DNA of 64,000 nucleotides from JAACFF01 sp963701435 (lineage in GTDB: Bacteria; Chloroflexota; Anaerolineae; Promineifilales; Promineifilaceae), in contig CAVPAL010000006.1 in the NCBI GenBank assembly GCA_963701435.1, positions 372,001-436,000 of the forward strand, read 5' to 3'. The translations under genes were made by a program, and so were the position numbers. Below the pieces are notes generated by a model. The model did not search any database. It saw only the letters and a program-made list of their open reading frames with translations, and was not told where the DNA came from. Of this stretch, positions 36,276 through 43,870 are shown piece after piece; the stretch's first letter is position 1; each line of letters opens with the position of its first letter.

Positions 36276-36325
36276 AAAAAACCTGTGCTATAATTTCAAT
36301 ATCAAATTTGACTTGGAGAATAAGT

Positions 36326-36595
36326 ATGCAAGCAATTGAGTTTCAAACAACAGTAAAAAAAATCATTTCCGCCATTCCCAAAGAAAAACGTGGCGAATTG
36401 AATACACACACAGAAGATGAAACGGTTCGTGTCATTATTCTCACGTCTCCTCGCAAACAACCACGCATACATAAAGATTTGCTCCAAGAGGCAAAAGAAA
36501 AGGGTTACAACGATTTTTTTGATTATTTAATGGATTATCCCCTGGAAAAACTCAATCCTATTCGCTACACACGAGAAGAGTTACATGAGCGATGA
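36326..36595 (+). CDS. Antitoxin-like small protein of a PIN toxin pair
   Basis: 89 residues from the ATG at 36326, which has TTGGAG well placed before it; a TATAAT lies near 36290. The N-terminal part (MQAIEFQTTVKKIISAIPKE) resembles short strand-helix antitoxin starts, and the charged C-terminal half (RKQPRIHKDLLQEAKEKGYN) could be the toxin-binding tail. I do not recognise a named family. Its stop overlaps the PIN gene start by 11 bases, the standard arrangement of type II modules. It is inserted between rhaB and rhaA on the opposite strand. Confidence 0.6.
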   Translation: MQAIEFQTTVKKIISAIPKEKRGELNTHTEDETVRVIILTSPRKQPRIHKDLLQEAKEKGYNDFFDYLMDYPLEKLNPIRYTREELHER

Positions 36596-37022
36596 ATCAT
36601 CCTATGACATCTGTTTTGTAGACAGCAATGTTTGGCTGTACATGCTCTTACCCGGTCAAGACACTGAAAAAGCACATGTAGCCAATGAGTTTATTCGTAG
36701 GAATAGTACAAATATCGTTATCAGTACCCAAATTATCAATGAAGTTGTCAATGGTATCATAAAAAATGCTGTCATGAACGAAGCTGAGATTCGTGAATTC
36801 ATTCGCCGCTTTTATGTACGTTACACAGTCCATTCAATCACGGAATCTACGCAGTTGAACGCATCACAACTGCGTGAAAGATACTCGCTTTCTCATTGAG
36901 ACAGCTTAATCATCTCTGTCGCCTTACAATCTGGGGCGTCCCAAATATATTCCGAAGATATGCATAATGGGCTTGTTGTGGAAGGTCAGCTTACTATTAT
37001 CAATCCATTTGCCTCTCTTTAG
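36585..37022 (+). pseudogene. PIN-domain (VapC-like) toxin with an in-frame nonsense codon
   Basis: The frame runs DICFVDSNVWLYMLL (first PIN Asp), VISTQIINEVVNGIIKNA (Glu), to LRERYSLSH, then a TGA at 36897-36899, and continues in the same frame DSLIISVALQSGA, IYSEDMHNGLVVEGQ, NPFASL up to TAG at 37020. All four PIN acidic residues exist across the stop, and most PIN proteins have Trp or Phe just before the DSLI aspartate, so TGG-to-TGA is the simplest explanation. The 104-residue product would lack two of four metal ligands. Full length would be 145 residues. TGA is a normal stop in neighbouring genes, so recoding is unlikely. Confidence 0.75.
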
Positions 37023-38294
37023 TTAACGATGTGCCAGCACCTGCTTTTCGTAGGTACGAATCTCATCTAAATATGCAATGCCGACAGGTACACCCTGCTG
37101 CAAGCAAAATTGATCCCAGACTGCGCCAAAGGGCATTCCTTTGAGTTCTTCCAGCAGCGCCAGACGAGCTGTGTTATCACCAGCCATTTCCAGCGCACGC
37201 AGTTGTGTGGTTGGCTCCAGTAAGGCCATAAGCAAGGCGCGCTGGGCGTTGCGTGTGCCGATGGCCCATGCCGCAATTCGGTTAATGCTGGCATCGAAGA
37301 AATCAAGGCCAATGTGGACGCGCTGCAAATAGTCGCCGCGCACAACTTCCTGCATAATGGCTTGTAATTCATCCGCGAACGTTACTACGTGATCACTGTC
37401 CCAACGCACGCCGCGGCTGACGTGCAGCAGCAGTTCTGGAACATAGAGCAAAACGGATGAGATTTTGTCAGAGATGACCTCGGTGGGATGGAAATGACCC
37501 GCATCCAGGCAAAGCAGCGTTTGGTTTTCAATGGCGTAACCCATGTAAAATTCGTGTGAGCCGACGACGTAGCTTTCCGAGCCGATGCCAAACAGTTTGC
37601 ATTCCACTGCATCCAGGTTGTATGCCGGGTCTATTGGCTTTGCCAGAACAGCGTCGAGGGATTCTTTGAGACGTTGGCGCGGCGCTAAACGGTCAACGGG
37701 CGTGTCTTTGTAACCATCGGGAATCCAGATATTGGTAACGGCCGTTGTTCCCAACATCTTACCGAAATACGCGCCAATCTCGCGGCTGGCAAGGCAATGC
37801 TCAATCCAAAATTTGCGAATGCTTTCGTCGGCGTGAGCGAGCGTAAAGCCATCATCAGCCAACGGATGCGAAAAGCAGGAGGGGTTGAAATCCAGCCCAT
37901 GATCGTTCGCTTTGGCCCAATCTACCCAGTTACTAAAATGCTTCGGCAAGATTTCATTGCGCGGCACAGGCTTAGCGGTTTCCAGATAAATAGCATGTAG
38001 ATTAAGGCGATGGGTGCCGGGAATCAGACTGTAGGCCTTGTCTAAATCCTGACGAAGTTCGGTTCCCGTTCTTGCCTTCCCCGGATAGTTGCCCGTGGCC
38101 ATAATGCCGCCGCTCAATCCGCGATCCGGGTCTTCAAATCCGCCGACATCGTCACCCTGCCAGCAGTGTAAGCTAATAGCAATTTCAGCCAATTTGGCTA
38201 ACGCTTGCTCAGTGTTGACGCTGAGTCCTGCATACCGTTCTTTGGCCAGGGCATAGGCATTGTGAATAGCAATATCTGTCGGTTTTGGGCGCAT
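37023..38294 (-). CDS. rhaA: L-rhamnose isomerase
   Basis: 423 residues from the ATG at 38294, chosen because AAGGAGA stands 8 bases before it. It matches E. coli RhaA over its length: SLHCWQGDDVGGFEDP, GGIMATGNYPGKARTGTELR, RLNLHAIYLE, GLDFNPSCFSHPLADDGFTL, NIWIPDGYKDTPVDRLAPRQ, LDAGHFHPTEVISDKIS, HVSRGVRWDSDHVV, HIGLDFFDASINRIAAW. These carry the metal-binding Glu, Asp and His residues of the TIM barrel. It converts L-rhamnose to L-rhamnulose. It follows rhaM in the operon, and a PIN toxin frame on the other strand ends at its stop codon. Confidence 0.95.
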   Translation of the reverse strand: MRPKPTDIAIHNAYALAKERYAGLSVNTEQALAKLAEIAISLHCWQGDDVGGFEDPDRGLSGGIMATGNYPGKARTGTELRQDLDKAYSLIPGTHRLNLHAIYLETAKPVPRNEILPKHFSNWVDWAKANDHGLDFNPSCFSHPLADDGFTLAHADESIRKFWIEHCLASREIGAYFGKMLGTTAVTNIWIPDGYKDTPVDRLAPRQRLKESLDAVLAKPIDPAYNLDAVECKLFGIGSESYVVGSHEFYMGYAIENQTLLCLDAGHFHPTEVISDKISSVLLYVPELLLHVSRGVRWDSDHVVTFADELQAIMQEVVRGDYLQRVHIGLDFFDASINRIAAWAIGTRNAQRALLMALLEPTTQLRALEMAGDNTARLALLEELKGMPFGAVWDQFCLQQGVPVGIAYLDEIRTYEKQVLAHR

Positions 38295-38456
38295 TATCTT
38301 GTCTCCTTGTGCCACGCATTCAAATGCGCGGCTAACATAGAAAACCCGTTAAAACGGGTTGGCGACGGCCGTTTTTGAACATTATTGTGTGCTTTTAGTG
38401 CGTTTCAACGCAATTCCTGCACTAGCTGCGGATTTAAATCCGCAATACTTGAGAAG

Positions 38457-38774
38457 TCAGTCTAAATGGAAGACTTCTTCGAGTTCTTGAAACATTTCAT
38501 CCGGCCGGGCATTAGCATCAAAGAAGAGCGCCATAAATTCCTGCCAGCGCGTGTTTACCTCTGTGGCTGCCATCAGCGATTGAGCATGCTCTAAGCTGTG
38601 CGGTGTTTCGAAATAGCCAAAAAGCAATCCATCATGGCGTAGGAATAGCGAATAGTTGTGCCAACCCGCTTCACGCAGCGCAGCCAACATTTCCGGCCAA
38701 ACGTTTTTATGATGCTTTTTGTATTCATCCAATTTATCTGCTTTTACTTTGAGCAAAAATCCAACGCGCTTCAT
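38457..38774 (-). CDS. rhaM: L-rhamnose mutarotase
   Basis: 105 residues from the ATG at 38774, supported by GGAG 7 bases upstream and by the family's usual start MKRVGFLLKVKADKLDEYKK; a start 12 codons earlier is less likely. The KxDKLDEYKKHHKNVWPEM helix with its catalytic His and the GWHNYSLFLR and LFGYFE strands are typical RhaM/RhaU. It interconverts the anomers of L-rhamnose for the isomerase. It lies between the rhamnose-binding lipoprotein gene and rhaA. The roughly 160-bp gap to rhaA holds one ACGGCCGT. Confidence 0.92.
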   Translation of the reverse strand: MKRVGFLLKVKADKLDEYKKHHKNVWPEMLAALREAGWHNYSLFLRHDGLLFGYFETPHSLEHAQSLMAATEVNTRWQEFMALFFDANARPDEMFQELEEVFHLD

Positions 38775-38846
38775 CCGTTGACTCCAATGGTTGTGCATTG
38801 AGAAGTTCAACTTTTTCCGAAAAGTTGAACTTCTTCTACTTAACGA

Positions 38847-39926
38847 CTAGAAATCGAAATCGTCGATGTTGTCAATGTTAAAAACGGTGGGTGGGCCAAG
38901 CAGGACGGAGCCATCATCGGCGATGGTGTAGCTGCCCAACTTGCCTGCTTCAAACGTTTCGCCAGGATTGCCTTCAATTTGCCCGGTGGCAATGGCGTCC
39001 AGAGCGTAGATAGCCAGATACCCTAGGTCAGCAGGGTTCCATAAGGCAAATGCGGGGGCTGCGCCACTTTTGACGTATTCACGCATCTGGTTAGGCGTAC
39101 CCAGGCCGGTGACAAAGACCTCACCAACCCGTTCCTGATCCTGTACGGCACGAGCGGCCGCAGCAATGCCAACAGTGGTGGGGGAAATGATGCCTTTCAG
39201 ATCTGGATAGGTGCGCATGAGGCCGATGGCTTCGTTGTAGCTTTTTTCGTCTTCATCGTCGCCATAAACCACTGTGACCAGTTCGAGATCGGCATATTCC
39301 GGCTTTTCCAGTTCAGCTTGCATGAACTCAATCCATTCATTCTGGTTAGGAGCGGTGGAGGTGGCGCTGAGGATAGCAATTTGGCCTGCGCCGCCAATCA
39401 GATCGGAAATCATTTCGATCTGAACTTTGCCAATACCTTCGGCGTCGGCCTGGTTCATATGGGCATTGCGGCCACCTTCGCCGATCGCTGAGTCCCAACT
39501 AACAACCGGGATACCCGATTCCATGGCGTCTTTGCCGGTGGGAATGAGGGCATCGGCGTCGTTGGCGGAAATCGCCAAACCGTCAACGCCTTGCGCGATC
39601 AGGGAGTTCAATACCTGGATCTGTTCGGTGGCATCGGCCGTTGCCGGGCCAGTATAGGTCACTTCGACGCCTAGTTCAGCGGCAGCTTCTTGGGCGCCTT
39701 TATTGGCGGTGTCAAAGTAAGGAATACCAAGCCCTTTGGGCACAAATACAAATGTCATGGATTCAGCAGCAGGTTCTTCAGCTGCTGATTCAGCAGGCGC
39801 CGCTTCTTCTGCTGCGGGTGCTGCTTCTTCTGCTGCCGGGGCCGCAGTTTCTTCACTGCTGCCGCCACAAGCAATGAGTAAGCCCATTAACAAGGCGAAC
39901 ACAAACAAAACTGTAAACTTTTTCAT
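38847..39926 (-). CDS. rhaS: Rhamnose-type ABC transporter substrate-binding lipoprotein
   Basis: 359 residues. Lipoprotein signal MKKFTVLFVFALLMGLLIAC with Cys20, then an Ala/Pro/Glu-rich tether containing repeated AAPAAEE units, then a Peripla_BP_4 sugar-binding fold (FVFVPKGLGIPYFDTANKG, GLAISANDADALIP, VVSWDSAI, GQIAILSATSTAPNQ). The start FVPKGLGIPYFD is typical of RhaS proteins. It would hold the sugar outside the membrane for the RhaTPQ transporter encoded by the next three genes. ABC cassettes of this gene order (rhaS, T, P, Q plus mutarotase and kinase) are known for rhamnose uptake in rhizobia. Confidence 0.9.
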   Translation of the reverse strand: MKKFTVLFVFALLMGLLIACGGSSEETAAPAAEEAAPAAEEAAPAESAAEEPAAESMTFVFVPKGLGIPYFDTANKGAQEAAAELGVEVTYTGPATADATEQIQVLNSLIAQGVDGLAISANDADALIPTGKDAMESGIPVVSWDSAIGEGGRNAHMNQADAEGIGKVQIEMISDLIGGAGQIAILSATSTAPNQNEWIEFMQAELEKPEYADLELVTVVYGDDEDEKSYNEAIGLMRTYPDLKGIISPTTVGIAAAARAVQDQERVGEVFVTGLGTPNQMREYVKSGAAPAFALWNPADLGYLAIYALDAIATGQIEGNPGETFEAGKLGSYTIADDGSVLLGPPTVFNIDNIDDFDF

Positions 39927-40030
39927 CTTTTCATCTCCATTTTTAATTAATTTGACGGATATCCCGTCTTTAAAAGGGTAAAATCAACACTTCGAACTTC
40001 TAATCAGCCATCCAACCTCCTTAAGATTGA

Positions 40031-41104
40031 TTACGATGCCCCGAGCAGCAAGGTGCGCGACCAGAAGAAAAACAAGGTAAATAGCGCAACGGCCGTAAAA
40101 GCAACGGCCGTTTTTCCGACCAGCGCTTTATCCCATTTCACCTCTCTACTGGTTAGCTGCTGCCCCACGTGAGGCAGCAAAATGGATAAAATAAGCATTA
40201 ATCCAATGACGATGTTTTGACCCTGGCCGGGAATATTGATCAGGCCCATGCCAAAACGCATTTCGCCAATCAAAATCAGTGACAGAATCGCGCCGATCAT
40301 CGTACCGGTGCCGCCGGAAATACTGACGCCGCCGAGGACAACGGCCGTAATCACCGCCAGTTCCAAGCCCGTGCCGATATCCGGGCGGGTACTGCCAAAA
40401 CGCGCCGCCAAAACAATTCCCGCTAAGGCGGACATAAATCCCGACATCATAAAAATAATTAGCTTGGTGCGGGCGACATTGACGCCGGAGTAGAAGCCGG
40501 CGTCTTCGTTATTGCCGATGACGTATAAATAGCGACCAAAGCTCATCTTGTGCAAAATGAGGCCAAAAATGATGGCCGCAATGATGAACAATACGGCCGA
40601 AAAAGGAAAGCGTAGGCTGCCCAGGGTTCCTTGACCCAAATAAGTGAATGCTTCCGGATAGCCCCGCGCCGCCTGGTCACCCAACAGCACAAAAGCCATA
40701 CCGCGATAGAGGGCGAAGGTTCCCAACGTCACGACCAGGGAGGGCAGTTTGATTTTGGCGATCAGATAACCATTCAAAAAGCCGGCTAGCAGTCCGAGCA
40801 GCAGCGCAGCCGCCACAGCGACCCAAATGTTTGTGCCTTGCATGTACAGCCAGCCCATCAACGAGGCACACATCGCCATGGTGGAGGCAACCGACAAATC
40901 GATGTTGCCGGAGATGATGATAAAAACCATTGGCAGCATCATCAGTCCCAGTTCCATAAAATCGGACGTAGCCCGCATCAAGTTGCGCGTGTCGAGGAAA
41001 TAGGGTGTCAACTGGATGTTGACGAGGGTAACAATGACTATAAGGGCTACTAAAAGAAATTCCCAGCGTTTGAAGAAATTTGTCACTGATTGTTTTTCGT
41101 TCAT
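40031..41104 (-). CDS. rhaQ: Sugar ABC transporter permease (rhamnose set)
   Basis: 357 residues of the BPD_transp_2 (ribose/RbsC) family with eight or nine membrane helices. The characteristic GNIDLSVASTMAMCASLMGW and GGVSISGGTGTMIGAILSLI segments are present. It starts 2 bases after the stop of the other permease, so the pair is translated together to form a heterodimeric channel. Assignment as RhaQ versus RhaP follows gene order only. Three ACGGCCGT sites lie inside, two of them 16 bp apart near its 3' end. Confidence 0.88.
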   Translation of the reverse strand: MNEKQSVTNFFKRWEFLLVALIVIVTLVNIQLTPYFLDTRNLMRATSDFMELGLMMLPMVFIIISGNIDLSVASTMAMCASLMGWLYMQGTNIWVAVAAALLLGLLAGFLNGYLIAKIKLPSLVVTLGTFALYRGMAFVLLGDQAARGYPEAFTYLGQGTLGSLRFPFSAVLFIIAAIIFGLILHKMSFGRYLYVIGNNEDAGFYSGVNVARTKLIIFMMSGFMSALAGIVLAARFGSTRPDIGTGLELAVITAVVLGGVSISGGTGTMIGAILSLILIGEMRFGMGLINIPGQGQNIVIGLMLILSILLPHVGQQLTSREVKWDKALVGKTAVAFTAVALFTLFFFWSRTLLLGAS

Positions 41105-41106
41105 GT

Positions 41107-42117
41107 TTATGATCCTCCGCCCAAACGCTGTAGGCGTCTTGAGATAGCGGAATCAACTAAAACGGCCGTTAGTATCAGCACACCTTGCACCGCTAATTGC
41201 CAGAAGGGAGAAATGCGTACCAACGTCAGCGCATTATCGATGGTGCCCAGCAAAAAAGCGCCCAGAACCACACCTAACACACTGCCACTGCCGCCAAAAA
41301 TATTGACGCCGCCCACAACCGAAGCCGCCACCGATTGCAGTTCAAACCCCAGCGCCGTATTCGTCTGCGCCGACTCAAAGCGGGATGCCCACAAAACGGC
41401 CGCCAAGCCACACAACAATCCTGAAATCAAATAGACCATAAAAGTCGTGCGGTCAACATTGACGCCAGACACCTTTGCCGCTTCAGGATTACTGCCAATC
41501 GCGTAAATGTCGCGTCCCGGCCGCGTGTAATTCAGGAAAAGGAATACAATGACCGCCACAATGGCAGCGATGAGGATAATGTTGGGAATCCCCAATGGCG
41601 CCCCTTTTGCCAAGGCACGGAAACCGACGGGCATCTCGTAAGAATTCACCCACTGTCCGCCGCTAAAAACAAAGACCATGCCACGAAAAATGCTCATTGT
41701 ACCCAAGGTGGCTATAATCGGTGGCACACCGCCCACTGTGACCAAAAAGCCGTTCACGCCGCCCAAAAACATGCCTAAAACCATGCCCAAAGCCACGGCC
41801 ATCAGCGGCGACATTTCGGGAATAGACACCACAACGAATGAAACCATCATGGCCACGAGACCAATTATGGAACCCACAGAGAGGTCGATGCCGCGTGTAA
41901 TGATGACCATCGTTTGCGCCAGGGCGACAATGACTAAAATGGAGATGTTGAGCAAGATGTCGCGGAAATTGTCTACGGTTAAAAAGGCTGGGGTACGGAT
42001 AGTGACCAGAATCATCAATAACACAATGAAGATGATGATGCTTAACTCACGAAACCGCACAAGGGTCAGGAAGAGACTGTTCGATTTTTTTGCACTGCCT
42101 GCTGTCACTGTTGTCAC
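41107..42117 (-). CDS. rhaP: Sugar ABC transporter permease (rhamnose set)
   Basis: 336 residues, same family as its downstream partner: about nine membrane helices, ITRGIDLSVGSIIGLVAMMV, and GGVNIFGGSGSVLGVVLGAF. It follows the ATPase gene after 90 bp and almost touches the second permease gene. As with other rhaSTPQ-type cassettes two different permeases are made. The P/Q naming is by order. No irregularities. Confidence 0.88.
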   Translation of the reverse strand: MTTVTAGSAKKSNSLFLTLVRFRELSIIIFIVLLMILVTIRTPAFLTVDNFRDILLNISILVIVALAQTMVIITRGIDLSVGSIIGLVAMMVSFVVVSIPEMSPLMAVALGMVLGMFLGGVNGFLVTVGGVPPIIATLGTMSIFRGMVFVFSGGQWVNSYEMPVGFRALAKGAPLGIPNIILIAAIVAVIVFLFLNYTRPGRDIYAIGSNPEAAKVSGVNVDRTTFMVYLISGLLCGLAAVLWASRFESAQTNTALGFELQSVAASVVGGVNIFGGSGSVLGVVLGAFLLGTIDNALTLVRISPFWQLAVQGVLILTAVLVDSAISRRLQRLGGGS

Positions 42118-42207
42118 GAGTACCTTCTCCTCTCGAAAATGGGAGCGCGGACAGCTTGTCCGCTCTTTGCGGTCTGGCAGACCACGCTCCTTGCAATCAG
42201 TGGATTA

Positions 42208-43701
42208 TTATCCTGCGCCGGTTGCGGCCATCATCAATTTTTCCTGGGTCGCTTCACCGCGTTCGAATTCACCGGTGATATGTCCTTCGCGCATGACCAA
42301 AATGCGGTCACTCATGCCTAATATTTCGGGCAGTTCGGAGGAAATCATGAGGATGGCCATGCCTTCTGCGGCCAAGCTGCTCATCAGACGATGAACGGCC
42401 GCTTTTGTGCCCACGTCAATTCCGCGTGTCGGTTCATCCAGGATGAGAATGCGTGGATTGGTATTGAGCCATTTCGCCAGTACCACTTTTTGTTGGTTGC
42501 CGCCAGAAAGCTCCTGCGCTTTCTGCTCGATGCCATACGCCTTAACTTCTAGTTTTTTGGATGCCTCAAGCGCCGTTGTCTTTTCCTTTTTGCGGTTCAG
42601 CCAGCCGTAGGTGGCAAATTCGTTGATAACCGGCAGCGTGATGTTGTCGCCAATAGGCATGGGCAAAACCAGGCCGTGATTTTTGCGATCTTCAGGCACG
42701 TAGCTGATGCCCAGGGCCATTGCTTTTTGGGGATTGGCAATTGTGACCTGCTCGCCCCTCACCGTGATGCGCCCTGCTGTGGCCGGTTTGACACCAAAAA
42801 TAGAGCAGGCCACGTCAGTGCGCCCCGCGCCTACCAAACCGGACATACCTAAAATTTCGCCGGCGTGCAGCTTGAAAGAAATATCTTGAAAGGCGCCATT
42901 CGCGCTCAGGTTTTCTACTTCCAGGACGACCTCTCCCCGTTCTACATCTTGTTTGGGAAATAAGTCATCCAGCTTGCGTCCCACCATCATCTGGATCAGT
43001 TCGTCAGTGGTGACGTTGGCCAGGGTGCGTGTGCCTACGTATTCGCCATCGCGCAGCGTGGTTACGCGGTCGGCCAGGGCAAATAGTTCTTCGAGGCGAT
43101 GGGAAATGAAGATAACGGCCGTACCCTCATCCCTTAAGTTTTTTGTGATGTGAAACAGCTCTTCCACTTCATTACTGGTTAGCGAGGAAGTTGGCTCGTC
43201 CATGATTAGCACCTTGGCATTTACGGATAATGCGCGGGCAATCTCTACCATTTGCTGCTGCGCCACGCTGAGGTTACGCGCCTTTGTACGCGGGTTTAGC
43301 TTTACGTGCAGGCGTTCCAGCAAGTCGCTGGCGATGCGGTTCATTTGCCGCCAGGAGATGCGACCCCCGCTGACAGGCTGCCGACCCACTAAAATATTTT
43401 CAGCAATCGACAGGTCCGGGAACAAACTCGGTTCCTGGTAAATGGCGGCGATGCCTTGCTGCTGCGCTTCGCGTGGATTGGCAAATTGTACGACCTGGCC
43501 ATTGAGTTCAATCTCGCCGCTGTCGGGTTGGTGAACGCCGGTGATGGTCTTGATCAGGGTAGATTTACCGGCCCCGTTTTCACCAAGTATGGCATGAACT
43601 TCTCCCGGATAGATGGTCAACTGCACATTTTTCAGCGCATGGACGCCGCCAAATGATTTGGATATGTCGCGCATCTGGATGATTGGAATTTGTTTATTCA
43701 T
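42208..43701 (-). CDS. rhaT: Sugar ABC transporter ATPase with two ATP-binding domains (rhamnose set)
   Basis: 497 residues from the ATG at 43701; longer in-frame extension upstream would run through the promoter and operators and is rejected. Two fused ABC domains as in RbsA/MglA: Walker A GENGAGKST, signature LSVAQQQMVEIARAL and LIMDEPTSSL in the first half; GLVGAGRT, LSGGNQQKVVLAKWL and LILDEPTRGIDVG in the second, where Walker A is degenerate as usual. It is the first gene of the rhamnose operon behind a good sigma-70-type promoter. Confidence 0.93.
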   Translation of the reverse strand: MNKQIPIIQMRDISKSFGGVHALKNVQLTIYPGEVHAILGENGAGKSTLIKTITGVHQPDSGEIELNGQVVQFANPREAQQQGIAAIYQEPSLFPDLSIAENILVGRQPVSGGRISWRQMNRIASDLLERLHVKLNPRTKARNLSVAQQQMVEIARALSVNAKVLIMDEPTSSLTSNEVEELFHITKNLRDEGTAVIFISHRLEELFALADRVTTLRDGEYVGTRTLANVTTDELIQMMVGRKLDDLFPKQDVERGEVVLEVENLSANGAFQDISFKLHAGEILGMSGLVGAGRTDVACSIFGVKPATAGRITVRGEQVTIANPQKAMALGISYVPEDRKNHGLVLPMPIGDNITLPVINEFATYGWLNRKKEKTTALEASKKLEVKAYGIEQKAQELSGGNQQKVVLAKWLNTNPRILILDEPTRGIDVGTKAAVHRLMSSLAAEGMAILMISSELPEILGMSDRILVMREGHITGEFERGEATQEKLMMAATGAG

Positions 43702-43715
43702 AGTCGCCTGCAAAT

Positions 43716-43761
43716 TGTTGATAATTGACGAAAATTGTGGTATAATGTTGATTATTGATGG
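43716..43761. promoter_or_regulatory. Tandem operator-like repeats between the rha promoter and its first gene
   Basis: TGTTGATAATTGACG (43716-43730) and TGTTGATTATTGATGG (43746-43761) are near-identical direct repeats 30 bp (three turns) apart. They lie between the predicted transcription start and the rhaT ATG, where a repressor would block the operon. A related CATCAAAATTCGTCAAAG lies farther up. The DeoR-type fusion regulator encoded divergently is the obvious candidate to bind them. Confidence 0.55.
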
Positions 43762-43762
43762 A

Positions 43763-43791
43763 ATCATAACGCAAACGGCAAGATATGTCAA
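43763..43791 (-). promoter_or_regulatory. Sigma-70-type promoter of the rha operon
   Basis: On the minus strand TTGACA (43791-43786), exactly 17 bases, TATGAT (43768-43763). This is close to consensus and leaves a leader of about 55 bases that holds the two operator-like repeats. Confidence 0.75.
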
Positions 43792-43870
43792 TAGCAACAG
43801 CTACTTTTCATCAAAATTCGTCAAAGTTGTTGCTGAAGTTTATAATTTTGGCAATTGGGAACAGAGCATA

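Noticed and set aside
36897..36899. TGA read as Trp (recoding) in the PIN toxin
   Set aside because: TGA is the functional stop in several neighbouring genes, including coupled ATGA junctions, so a nonsense mutation is the simpler explanation.
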